From Pseudevernia furfuracea (Eukaryota > Ascomycota > Lecanoromycetes > Lecanorales > Parmeliaceae), in NCBI GenBank assembly GCA_022315425.1, contig JAIUPT010000046.1, positions 186,001-250,000 on the forward strand: 64,000 nucleotides of DNA, given 5' to 3'. Position 1 is the first letter of the stretch. Each line of letters opens with the position of its first letter. The notes beneath the pieces were generated by a model. The model was not told where the DNA came from. It ran no database searches and worked only from the letters and a program-made list of their open reading frames with translations. Positions 32,578 to 43,456 of this stretch are shown one piece after another. Position numbers and translations under genes: made by a program.

Positions 32578-34770
32578 CGACAGAGGAAGCGCACATTATC
32601 TGTCTGGCTGATTTGTCTGGCTGAGACGAAAGGAGCTCAAAAAGCAACTGCGTGTTGCAAAGGGTAGATTCTATCTCGCGAAACCGCTCTCTCAGGCTCT
32701 CAGCCCTATGACGCGAGTGGCCATTTTGCGTGTTGATCCGTCTGATTTACTGTGAGAACCCATGTCTATCGCGGCCTAAAGCTGCTACTGCTACTTCTGA
32801 AATAGAATTTGGGGTAGGCTATACGGAGTAGGAGTGCAGGGGATTCGGAGTTCTCTCCATGGAGACAAGGGAATTGCTTGAATTCCTTTTGTAATAAATC
32901 AACGATTATCTTGCATGTGAGCCATTTGCATCACTGGTGCGTTAATTGCAAAGGCGAGCCAAGCGAGCTCTCACAATTCATCTCAATTTTCTATTAGGTA
33001 TTCCTACTGTTGTTCTTGTCATGCTTTCCCGTAGTTGTAGTCCTTGGATCCTTCTTCCTACGTGGCGTGCAAAAAGGTAGAAAAGGTCGGGACTTGTTGG
33101 TTGCATATATGCAAATCCGGCGGCCCAACCCCTCACCCCTCACTTTTTGAAGGCGTTGGCATTTACTTGGCAATCCTTCGCTGAAGCGCACCGCTCTTCT
33201 GCCGTCATCGTGCATGATTATATGCAGGGTGGGAATCGATAGGGGTCTTTCTGCGGTACGACTCACGGAAGCAATCATTGCGACAAGCGTACCTAGAAGG
33301 CTAGAAGTGCCGCGCGCAAACCCCCTGATTGGGCATCGAAGTACTTGCAGGTAGGAGATGTAAGGAAGAGAACTCCGTAGATTAGTGGATGTTTTTGGAC
33401 GTGATCCTCAATGCTCATAATATGTACATACATATGTATTTCACCTCGTGGCAGGTCAAAGCGGCACAGGGAAACTGAGAAGCCTCAAGCCTTTCCCGTC
33501 CGTCTTTGCGGGCCGGCTGGCTTGGAGGCTTCAGGCTTGGAGTTGGAGCAGCGTCACAGCGTGGGATGACGCTGACTCTTTTTTGCTTTTGAGAGTCAGT
33601 GAAGCAAATGAAAAACAGATGCTGCTGGCTACATTCCTTAGGCGCATAATAACGATACGAAGCTCACAAGTCGACGAAAGGAAGTAGTAGCAGCTACGTA
33701 TCTCATCATGAATGTCGTGAAGTGGCACTCGTTGTGTGGTTGTTATTAGCAATGAGGCAATTAGGTGCATTAAGAGTGAGTAAGATTGCATTAGCACCGG
33801 CACATGCTGCAGCTGCTCCGCACGGCTCTTCTCCATCTTGTCTTCACCGAATTCGAAATCAATTGCCATTCAATGGATCTCCTTTGACCAAGTCATCGCC
33901 CCCCTTTTCCACTTTCCACGTACCAGATCGTTGAACCAAACAATCATTAATCCTTCACACCGACTGACCGAAATATCCTTTTATCATGCTCGACCATCTC
34001 TCTGTAGGGAAGAAGGTTTCCTCGGCTGTTTCTGACCCCAGTAGGATGATATAGTGATAGAGGCAGGATAGAGGCAGGATAGAGGCAGACACGTGCAAGA
34101 CGTGGTAGATCAGCCGGCTAAGCTGTCATTTATTGAAAGTCTTTTTACAGCAGGTATATCGTAATTCGTAAGGGATGAAAGGATAAAAGGATAAAAAAGG
34201 ATCATAAATCATAATAATAACGAAGATTATTAAAATAATTGTGATCGGCAAGGCCAGCGAAGGAAATTGAGGAAAAAAGATGCCACTTAACTACTCCGGG
34301 AAACGCCTTTAGTCTTGAAGATCCTTCAACCCACCTCCGCTTCCAAATTACCTTACTTTATGTCTGCAGACTGCAGCAATAATCAGTAGTCCCTACCTTC
34401 TGCTTCTGCTTTGACTCTCCTATCCTCCCCACACACACATACACTCCTCGTCACCACTCTTGTATTACAACAGACTCCAGCCTTGACGGTATATCAATCC
34501 CTCGTAAGATAGAAGAAAAGTCGCAAAGCAAATGCGTTCTTTCTTCTAACCGCACATCCACCTACATCATCTCGCTTCCCCCGCTTACCGCTTACCGAAC
34601 CGTGCACCCCCCGACAAACACGACTTCCCTCACAATCACGACAGCGACCGTGGAGATGAGAAACGAGAATGCATTCATGATTTGACGATACTTTACGATT
34701 TACATGACATCGTCCCCTCTGCTCTGGCGCAATCCTTTTCTACTCCAATTTTGCCCTCCTGGCATCAAAA
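32578..34770. other. Long intergenic region with short tandem repeats
   Basis: No supported gene in about 2.2 kb. It holds three exact copies of GATAGAGGCAG (34056-34088) and GGATAAAA-type repeats near 34170-34200. A C/T-rich stretch (34330-34640) ends shortly before the next gene and probably belongs to its promoter and leader. Frames of 60-110 codons near 33450-33930 overlap on both strands and have no recognisable content. Confidence 0.5.
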
Positions 34771-35790
34771 ATGGACGCGCTACAGAGCTTTGTCCATCTC
34801 AACGACAGTGTGCCCTCATGGCTCTCCAAGCTTGATGAACTCACGGTCAGTGTTGCAGAGCACAATGCTCGCTTCTTAGAGATGGCCTGTTTTGGCAGCA
34901 CGCGGCTTCCGAAAAAGAACGTATCCACCGAATCTCTTCGCGAAGGCCCAATCCATCACTACACCATTGAAGGAGAGACAGCCGCCAAAGCCACCGACAT
35001 TTACGTGCCGCCCAACCCTTCACACCAATGCATCTCGCATGCATCTCGTGCCAGAATTGCCGCCAACCACAGTACCCTCGTACGAAAGCGGAAAGGGTCC
35101 AATGCATCAGCCATTTCAGGACAACCTCGGTACCGTACGAAAAGTATGGTAGTCGTCTATTATGACTCTGCTGTCCAAGAATCCTTCGAATCACTCTTCC
35201 GGAGCATTGCCGGCGCGCGCAACAACCTTCGCAAAGGCAGGACGGCCGCCAATTTGAAAGCACACATAGCGTCACTGGGCATAGAGCAGAGTTCAACCCC
35301 TGCCAGTGGAGAAATTTCAATCCTAAATCCCAAAATGATGAAAGCTGGCCTCGGACGTAGGGCACTTGGCCCAGACTTGCGTGCCGATGATAAGCTGTCA
35401 ACCTTTGACGAAGCTGACAAAGATCTCGAAATCACCCAAAGTTTGTGCGAAGTGGCTGCGCATCAGTTTCTGAGGGACGGAGATTGTCGACTCGAGATTG
35501 AGGGCATGAGGAAGAAGTTTGAGAATTGCCGAGCAATAGCGAAAAGAGAAGTGGAGAGGCTGAAAGAGGAGGAATCACGGGAACAGAAAGAGAAGGAAGT
35601 CGAGGCCAAGCCAGCCCAAGAAGAGCAGCTACCAATGGTGACATATATCGAGACCAAAGTGGACCATCCACTGCCCCTGAAGGAGATCAACTTCACAGGG
35701 ACTGGTGTGATTGAAATCGATGACGGGCATGACGCAGAGTCTGTGCACATTGATTTATCAGCTTTCAGGACGCGGATAAGAAGGGTATGA
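34771..35790 (+). CDS. Conserved-looking fungal protein of unknown function
   Basis: Single exon, 339 residues. The central block SMVVVYYDSAVQESFESLFR is followed by IAGARNNLRKGRTAANLKAH, then a helical region. A charged coiled-coil-like stretch lies at about residues 245-285 (EIEGMRKKFENCRAIAKREV, Glu/Lys-rich). The YYDSxVQxxFExL...RNxLRKGR pattern is one I associate with uncharacterised Pezizomycotina proteins; I cannot assign an activity. There is no signal peptide or membrane helix. A probable nuclear or cytosolic location is inferred only from the basic patches (VRKRKGSN). Confidence 0.7.
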   Translation: MDALQSFVHLNDSVPSWLSKLDELTVSVAEHNARFLEMACFGSTRLPKKNVSTESLREGPIHHYTIEGETAAKATDIYVPPNPSHQCISHASRARIAANHSTLVRKRKGSNASAISGQPRYRTKSMVVVYYDSAVQESFESLFRSIAGARNNLRKGRTAANLKAHIASLGIEQSSTPASGEISILNPKMMKAGLGRRALGPDLRADDKLSTFDEADKDLEITQSLCEVAAHQFLRDGDCRLEIEGMRKKFENCRAIAKREVERLKEEESREQKEKEVEAKPAQEEQLPMVTYIETKVDHPLPLKEINFTGTGVIEIDDGHDAESVHIDLSAFRTRIRRV

Positions 35791-36659
35791 CCTCTCTAGC
35801 TTCCTAGGTTTTGCGACTTGGTGTTGTGTTCCACCTCTTGTGACTCGGTATCTGGAATATCTGGACACTTTCTGATTTGCTTCGTGTTATTTGAGCGATG
35901 GCGACCTTGGTATCTTCCGGCGAGCGTACCTGCAGCAGCCAATATGTCTTGCCATTCAGCGTTGGCGTTTTGCGCTGCTCGTCATGAGCAACAATTCATT
36001 AATGACAAGCACAGTCTGTTTAATACAGAGCACAACATCGTGAACTTGAGTCCCGGTGAATTCTTTGGTGATGGACGAGCCTGCCACCATGAACCTCTAG
36101 AGACTTTGGCAGGAGTAATTGCCGCTTGCCAATTGTTCCAGGTCTTGCCCCAACTCTAGCTTTATTATTTAGCACAGTATCAAATTCGGTGGGTAAATGT
36201 CCCTTTGTTATGCATGTTGTTGATGTGAGGACGGGAATCGCTAGCGAATCTTGGCAGAGGTAACTTCACTCTCGAAACCGCAAGATTGTTCCACAACCTT
36301 ACCTCCTCTCCTCCAATCTCATCCAATCTATACCTCCCCACCTCATCTCTTACCCAACACCAATCTGACAACATCCCAGTCCTCCGTACCATTCATTAAT
36401 AGTCCTGGACGTCCAGTGGCTTTGAATACAAGCTGACAAACTCTCGGTCTAAGTGAAAACTACTTTGGCATCTGAGGAGTTTACGACCTCAAGACGAATC
36501 AAAGGTTGGTGCAGAAAGCCCTTTTCATGTTCAGAGGCATCGATCAACACTTTCCTGGCCAGGAACGTCGATAGGTTTTAAGATGTACTTGCTGACAGAA
36601 GAATTTTCTACAGCTCGAGCAGATTGCCAAGCTTGAAGGAGAAAGCCGCAGCCATCACG
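35791..36659. other. Intergenic, no gene seen
   Basis: Frames of 60-113 codons on both strands show no domains. The stretch near 36290-36370 is C/T-rich, as in the leaders of nearby genes. Confidence 0.5.
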
Positions 36660-39390
36660 ATGCCGCGTCGAAGAAATGTCAGTGGCAGTCTAGCGGACTC
36701 CCATCAACCGTGCCTGGTATCTCTATTGACCGCTGACTACTTGTGCTTTGCAGAATAGGCGTGTCGTTCTTTCAGACTCTGAGCCTGATCTCAACGATGA
36801 CTCTGATAAATCCACTGCTGACGCCTCTGCGACTAAGGGGAGTCCAAATCATCTAGTCTCAAATACTAAGCCTAGCATTGGTGATGTCTTTAACAACTTC
36901 AATGATGATGACCCCGGTGATGCCTCTGACAGCTCCAATGACGACGACCTTGGTGATACCTCTGGCAAGTCCGATGATGACATACCCAGCGCTACCCCCA
37001 GCAACAGAGACTCTGGCCATCGCAATCCACCGGTTCGGTCGGACAATTATACACCAAGTCCGATCGGAGGGTCGAAGAAGGTCAAACGAAAGGCAGACAT
37101 GGTGGGCATTGACCTTCACAATATCATATTCCCTTCGCCTCGAGCCTTCAATCGGTCAGATTTGTCACGAAACGCCGATGAGCGCCCAGAAAAACACCAG
37201 CGACTCACACGCGGAGATGGACGCAGTACCGTAAGCTACGATATGAAGCACCATCCAATGGATGATGTCCTCGGGCCCAGATATTCAGCAAGGAGGCGAG
37301 CGAACGGAAAACAAGCTCCAGGAGAGTCCAGTGACAGTGACGAAAGGATTAACGAAGACGACACCAGTGACGCTCCGAGCGGGAGCTTAACCTCACCGAA
37401 CGCTCGTCGCCGTCGGTCGTCACGCAAACTTCATCAAAGTGAGACGCCAATCTACAGCGCAAAATGGCATCCCTTAGACCAAATGCTAAGAGACAATGCT
37501 TCCTCAGCGACTGTTTCAGGGAAGGATGATCATAGCAAGAAAAGCCGCAAGAAGTCCGGTGACTCTTCTACTACGCTCAAGGATGACCATGGCTCTATGA
37601 CGGTCAGCCCCGATCTCGGCCCCGATCAAGATGTTGACAGAGCCTCTGCATTGGGGTTTGGGACCGCGCCAATCAGTCCAGATCGACGTCGATCTACACG
37701 AGTATCGTCTTACAAAGATGCACCGCCGAACTACGACATGAAGTATGTTGACTCAATTCAAGAATAGTCCGCACCAAGGCTGATCATCTTCTCCAGATAT
37801 CATGTAATGGATTCTACCCTTCGCCCAAAGGCTGCTGCAAAGCGAATGAAGTCCAACTTACATTTAGCCTCTCCAACCAAGACCCTCAGCAAGTCAGCAT
37901 CCTCTGCAAAGACTCACACCAGACAGCTAGCAAAATCTTCGCCGAAGTCCTTAACAGAGCTTTCAATAGACCCTAGATCCGAGTCGGACGGCCCTGATCC
38001 AGTCGCACCTGCCTGGTCTAATTTGCAAAATCCATATTTGAATCGAACCTCACTAGGTTGGGCTGAAATTCAAGAGATGGATCGCCGCGTTTACCTCCTT
38101 CAGAAGGGTGCGTCTCCTCATGGCAATATTTTACCCCAGGATTGGAATGTCGTCAACAAGGTGCTTTTCAATGAGGGCATAATCACCCTTGATGAGCTCA
38201 GCAGCCAGGAAGGTACCGAGCTATTGAAATCTCGCTATGAGAGCGTACGACTTGGTCTCCAAAATTTCTTTGACAGCAGGCCAGAGCCGATCAACAAAAT
38301 GGACTGGAGGTTATCAAAAACCGAAAGGTTCGATGTTTACGATATGAAACGAGGCTCAAGATACTGGAGACATCAAAAGGACAGTCTCGTGGAGGGAACC
38401 AAGACCAGCAGTAGTTCTAACATCCTGGAGTTTGCAGCCGAAACGGCAAAACATATGACAGGAAATATTAATCGGGAAGCGACGGACGGTACTTCGGAAG
38501 AACAAGATATGAACGAAGCAAGAACGCCTAAAAACATGCAACGTGTCGAAAATGAAGGAACAAATCCCAGCAAGTCCTCTCTAAAATGGCTGCCAGCCTT
38601 GGAAGTTGACACGGAACGAACGATATCCGTCGATCGTGAAGATGATGGCGAGCTAGGTGTGATCATCGAAACTGAGGATAGTCTGGTAGAGAGCATGCGA
38701 GGAGAATACGTCCCTTTCTCGATCATGAGCGATACAGCACTCGAGGAGCTGTTTTCCCCCGTCGAGCATTACTTGAGCGAGGAAACTAACCAGGAAATCC
38801 CGGCTGATTTGGTATCGAGCGACTTGAGAAGCTCTGAACCTGCTGGATTGATTCCCGCCCATCCGGACAAGACTTTCAATGAACTCAGCTCCGTTACTTC
38901 TGATGCCAGGGTCATGGACCTACGCACTTCGTTTAATAGTAGACTGGCCGGATCCGTCCCACTCGGCGAGGAAGAAACGACGCCGGGTGTAAATAATGTC
39001 CGCCCTCACGATGGATTTGGTGAACTACAAACTCCTAAGGCGGAGGTCAAAAAGAGAAAGCGCAAGTCGAGGGTAGACGTCGAGACCGTCGTATACGAAG
39101 ACCCTCCTGGCAGGACTCCACGCGTCAAGAAGATCGTTGGTATGAACCCTGCTTCTCCTGGTACAGATATACCAAAGGAGAACCTCGAAGACGATGGCTC
39201 GGTGGAACATTCAAGCCAAGTCGAGATAGGAACCCCTCGAACTCGCCGACACCACGAGGCTATAGGCACGCCCAGCACTAGAAGAGTCCGTCGTCCTGGG
39301 AGTACAACAAGCGCGCCGACACCTTATCGCTCTCTGTTTGGAAGATCCCTTAGCTCTTCATCTCCAGGCAGCTCGCCGACAACAAGATAG
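36660..39390 (+). CDS. Fungal protein with repeated YDMKxHPMD motif, unknown function
   Basis: Three exons (36660-36677, 36754-37742, 37797-39390), 866 residues. The first exon codes only MPRRRN. A hydrophilic, acidic Ser/Asp-rich region follows. Then a short motif occurs three times: YDMKHHPMDDVLGPR (after 37237), YSAKWHPLDQMLRD (after 37451) and YDMKYHVMDSTLRP (across the second intron). A weaker fourth copy, VYDMKRGSRYW, lies near 38333. The copy split by the intron confirms the splice. The C-terminal third is low-complexity with KKRKRKSR (a likely nuclear signal) and TPRTRRHH/TPSTRR repeats. No enzymatic domain is recognised. The composition suggests a chromatin- or nucleus-associated scaffold, which is inference only. 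Confidence 0.75.
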
Positions 39391-39878
39391 ATGATGTGGC
39401 TCGCTTTGAGCTGGCGTTCTCCGGGACCTGGTCAAATTTTGCAAAAAACGCTTGCAGTATTATTTCAGAGGTTCACATTGGAGTGCAGAAGAAGCTGCTG
39501 CGAAGCATAAGAAGTGGAGAAGCGTTGCTTTGTCGGCATGAGGATGCTAATTTCCTGTATTGTCAAATTACTTCAGCTGAGACATGCCACGAGACATTTG
39601 CATTCCAGAAGCCCGGTGTCTGGTCGCCATAGCTACATCTGCTCATAGCTTTTCGAAACATAGATACCACATCAATAGCATGCAGCCACTCTTTTGCTTG
39701 TGAAAGGACTACGTATTTGACATGCAACAGCAGGCAAAAATTCAAGAAAGGTAGTACAATTGTTGGACATTGGAGATATCAGCTTACATGAAAAGATTTT
39801 TGTCGAATCCCAACCATGCTGCTTGCACGAGCAAACCGTGACTGACAGACCTACTGCACAGAGAAACCACAGCGCAGC
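39391..39878. other. Intergenic, no gene seen
   Basis: Spacer between two plus-strand genes; only short frames are present. Confidence 0.5.
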
Positions 39879-41342
39879 ATGGCGCGCAAAGCACCTTTCC
39901 CACCCCACGCCGATGCCAACAACGATGATTCCCGCGAAGCCCCCGACTCCGCCTTGATGAGAATTTTCTATCCTTCGACCCTCCCAAGCTCCGTCCCGGC
40001 ATCAACCCAGACCCCTCCCTTCTCCTGCTCCCTCCTCACGTCACTCTTCACCAAGGGCCGCCTCACACCATCCCACTTCTCCCACCTCGCCTGCTCCTTC
40101 TTCACCGATCGAAGTGCCCCACCCACGCTCTTCGATTTGAAAAAACACACCCAATCGCTCTGCCTGCTGCTCTCGACGCTGCAAGCCGGTGGATTCGAAC
40201 CCCCGTCGTCTCCCGGATCGACGGCGCCGATATCTGGGACGCCGACCTTTGACTTCCTGAACGACTTGTACGCGCCGTACTCCAACAGCTCACCCGCGCA
40301 TCATCTGCCGCTGCCGAGTGTGTTGAACACGTTGCCTCCGCCCACCGCCGACGACGCCTATGCTCGCGAGTCGGCGTCCTGCGCCGTGTTGAAGACCGCA
40401 GAGGAAACGGGCGATGTGAACACCTTGATGGCGCACGCGAACGAGAATCTGGAGTTGTTGGACCACCGTTTCGCGTCTCAAGGCGGCCTTCTGGCGCTGC
40501 TGCCCTCGGACGGCGGGAATGGCGAGGAGGGCGAGATGGGTATCTTCAGCCAATGGCTTCGGTACACCCATTCTTTAGTCGACAGGGTGGCGGAGTTGGA
40601 GAGGGAGATTGCTTTGATGAGAGAGCTGCTGGGGGGTGAACGCATGGCGTCTGGCGTTCGTGGACAGGGTATGGCTGGCAAACGCGGAGCAAGGATGCTT
40701 GTCCTCCCGCAAGATCGATATGTCCTTGCTGGCTTGAATGAATCCACCTGGGAAAGATTGAATGAGGAATTGGATGTCACTGCCGAGATGGCTACGGCTA
40801 GGGAGAAGCGAGCAGGTGAAAAGTTGCGGTCGAGAGGATGGAGCGGAGAGGATCTGGTTGACGGGTTAGGAGGGGAAACTGCCGGAGAGAACCTTGTGAG
40901 CTGGGTCGAGGTCACCAGTCGTGTCTTCCGTGTCAAGGGCCAGGAAAGCGTCTTCGTCATCCCGGCATGGGACGTACACCCAGGAGCCGAAGCCGTGAGA
41001 AAGATTGAAAGCCAGCCATTGGTGCAGACTGTCGCTAGGGGGAATAGCCAGCCGGGAAGAATGACGGCAAAGGAGAGAAGTGATCGAAGAAAGGAGATTG
41101 AAGCCTTGAAGAAGGAAAATGATGACTTGAAGTTCCGATTGCAGTATGAACAAGACCAGATGCAGAAATGGTTCGAAATTTGGGACGTGGAGAAAAAGGA
41201 AAGGATGACTGCCGTGGAACGGGTCCACGAGGAGCTGGACGCGGAGAAGAAGAAGTGGGAGAACATGCAGCGGGTTCTTGCGGCTTCTGGGTTGGAGCAA
41301 CTCCTTTTTTCGGAGAATGACCTTAGTCAAAATCCGACATAG
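39879..41342 (+). CDS. Fungal coiled-coil protein of unknown function
   Basis: Single exon, 487 residues. The N-terminal 200 residues are Pro/Ser/Thr-rich with LFDLKKHTQSLCLLLSTLQA. A helical middle follows (WLRYTHSLVDRVAELEREIA, LMRELL) and then a compact region (RMLVLPQDRYVLAGLNESTW, WVEVTSRVFRVKGQESVFVI). A long coiled coil of about residues 395-475 (RSDRRKEIEALKKENDDLKF and on, ending ELDAEKKKWENMQ) closes the protein. No known domain is recognised. The gene is GC-rich in its first half compared with its neighbours. Confidence 0.7.
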   Translation: MARKAPFPPHADANNDDSREAPDSALMRIFYPSTLPSSVPASTQTPPFSCSLLTSLFTKGRLTPSHFSHLACSFFTDRSAPPTLFDLKKHTQSLCLLLSTLQAGGFEPPSSPGSTAPISGTPTFDFLNDLYAPYSNSSPAHHLPLPSVLNTLPPPTADDAYARESASCAVLKTAEETGDVNTLMAHANENLELLDHRFASQGGLLALLPSDGGNGEEGEMGIFSQWLRYTHSLVDRVAELEREIALMRELLGGERMASGVRGQGMAGKRGARMLVLPQDRYVLAGLNESTWERLNEELDVTAEMATAREKRAGEKLRSRGWSGEDLVDGLGGETAGENLVSWVEVTSRVFRVKGQESVFVIPAWDVHPGAEAVRKIESQPLVQTVARGNSQPGRMTAKERSDRRKEIEALKKENDDLKFRLQYEQDQMQKWFEIWDVEKKERMTAVERVHEELDAEKKKWENMQRVLAASGLEQLLFSENDLSQNPT

Positions 41343-41421
41343 AACGTTCCAAAGCCAGGGGAGCTGGTCAAGGATCCGGATGTGCTCAGAAATAAGCTGC
41401 ATGCCGATTATTCCACCTAGT

Positions 41422-42266
41422 TCAAGCATGCTCTACAGTAGGCGGAGCAAGCCAGATCGTCGCAGTTCCCACCAAACCCATTTTATCATCTTCTATATTG
41501 CAGTAACAGCCGAAAGGAAGCGGGCCAACATCCGGTATACCGAGGTACATGATAACGAAGAGTCCTGTGCGGAGACAGTTCAATACTCGATTAGAAGGGC
41601 ATAGGGAACGCTCTCACCGTGCATTGTATCCTTCATGATCCCGTAAGTGAGATGAGCTTCCCCTTCCGGCACGGGTAGGGGCGAACTCTTCGCTATGAAG
41701 TAAAAACCTTACACACACCAATGAGCCACGAAATTAGTCTGAGCGTTCCAGAATACGAACCGGGCCAGTCTTTTTTATAAGGGTCGTCTTCGGGCAACAG
41801 CCAGCCATCGCCTGATGTGCTGATATGCCTTTGAAACTCGTCTTCCAAAAGGAGGAGATAACCGCCCAGGCCTCTCTTTTCGAGCGGCCTATCCTGGCGG
41901 AAGCTGACGTGGAGATTGGTCTGCGTCCCAGGTACGGTGAATTCGACATCTTCGATCTCTCCCATGGTGGCATTTCTGTAATAGATATTAGAACGATTGA
42001 TGGGATTCATCTTGGTTTTTGATGGTGGTTGCATGCCTCGGCGGACTAAGGACAGAGACGTGAGAAGAATGAATGTTGTGGACGCCTGCCTGGGAAAGCG
42101 CTCGCGCTGATGCGTCGGCTTCCCTTAGAGCAGTGGAATTGAGAGGGGAAGTGCCAATATTGACACTGCTCGCGACCAGAGTAGGATGGATTATCTCAAG
42201 CAGAGGAGAGGCTGCTAATGCTGCCACAATTTTGATTGACAGGATAAGAAAGGGTACGGAAAACAT
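41422..42266 (-). CDS. Small secreted protein of unknown function
   Basis: Four exons (42266-42084, 42010-41719, 41656-41618, 41564-41422), 218 residues, total length divisible by three. The N-terminus FSVPFLILSIKIVAALAASP is a signal peptide. The body has INRSNIYYRNATMGEIEDVE, then RGLGGYLLLLEDEFQRHIS, and after two introns LTYGIMKDTMHGLFVIMYL. It finishes with an FGCYC pair and WLAPPTVEHA. N-glycosylation sites (NST, NAT) are present. The start at 42266 is preferred over an upstream in-frame ATG because it places the signal peptide at the N-terminus. An effector-like or wall-associated role is possible but unproven. The GAA microsatellite lies in its leader. Confidence 0.65.
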
Positions 42267-42306
42267 GATAACAGATTGTTGGTCATGCTCATAGGTGTAA
42301 GGAAAG

Positions 42307-42340
42307 GGAGAAGAAGAAGAAGAAGAAGAAGAAAGAGAGA
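42307..42340 (+). repeat. GAA microsatellite in a 5' leader
   Basis: About eight AGA/GAA units on the plus strand (TTC units in transcript sense). It lies 40 bases upstream of the start of the small secreted protein gene. The longer alternative frame of that gene would read it as a Ser run. Confidence 0.85.
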
Positions 42341-43456
42341 TTTGATTCGCATGTCGCTCATGGACAAGGTCGCAATTCTCTCGTCTCAAGCGCATAGCCC
42401 TGATAGATGATAGTGTTAACGAGCTGGAAGCGACTCATGGGTCGTGGTAGTTGTAATTGTCCATTGATTTGGCTACTTCGCCTAAAGAGAGCCAACGGAA
42501 GAATAGTGATGTTGGAGATGATTGCTACTCTCTCTTTTGTGACGCTTTTTACCAAATCCATATTTGCTGAAGGCGAGAAAGCGGAAAATCTGCCGTCGCA
42601 AGCACGATTGATTCGTCTCCTCAATAGACTACAGTATTGGCGGAGGACCATCAAGACCACTTTTGGCCTCGATGATGCACACGGAATGCTTTGTACAATA
42701 AAGATAATGACATGGTGGGCGGCTGCTTCAGAAGATGCGAAATGTATGCCTAAGACTACTACTCTATCTCAGGACAGACTTCAAACACAGCACTTGAGAC
42801 ACAATAAAAGGAACACAACAACATGACGCAACAGAAGAATACAAATGTGAAACTTGGAGGAGAAAAACGCGTTACTACATCCGAGATCCGACTTCAACCA
42901 TCCTCCTCATAACCATCTTGGTACCCTGACTATTGTGGCTAACTTCATCCATCTCCCCAATGAGCTCATCATCGCCGTAGTGTCTTATATTCGAAAGCCG
43001 GCAGACATCCTCCCAGCTATGCATTGCGGAACGTCGTCGGATTCATAAATTGATCCTATCGCTCCTTTACGAGAACATCGTCCTTCATTAAGGTACCTCG
43101 ACTATCCTACACATGAACAGTATAAGTAGTCTAAACTCAAACGTCTTTTCCCTCTGCCGGCTTTTCAAGCAGCAACAGCAGAATGGCAAGAGCGGAGACA
43201 GATAGGGCCCTGACTTTGGGGGGATATGCCGTTCCCTGGCCATCAGCATGCACAACAGTATGGGGTGTCCGACTACCAATGTGCTGAACCTTTTCAGCTT
43301 CCTCCCTTTTTTGAGGAATCAGATAAGGAGATGAGGGCAGGATTGAAGTTCCACGGCCGAAATGTAATTGCACATATGACGCGTAAGACACAAGGGGCTC
43401 AAGAGCTTTGAGCAATTTTCTGGGTATTTATAACAATTATAATGGCTTTATGACTT
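42310..43456. other. Intergenic with an F-box relic
   Basis: A 139-codon plus-strand frame (42407-42826) and a 100-codon minus-strand frame overlap and have no recognisable content. The F-box-like remnant at about 42945-43080 is listed separately. Otherwise I see nothing. Confidence 0.45.
42941..43080 (+). pseudogene. F-box domain relic
   Basis: One frame reads FIHLPNELIIAVVSYIRKPA, a typical F-box start. After a one-base shift near 43010, the next frame reads CIAERRRIHKLILSLLYENI, the typical F-box continuation, then stops at 43080. Neither frame extends into an LRR or other partner domain, although protein-like scraps (LDYPTHEQYK) follow. It is best read as a decayed F-box gene. F-box proteins normally link substrates to SCF ubiquitin ligases. 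Confidence 0.55.

Noticed and set aside
40180..40255. tRNA-like GGTTCGAATCC box on the minus strand
   Set aside because: The matching A box and acceptor stem are absent, and the sequence lies inside a well-formed coding frame on the plus strand.
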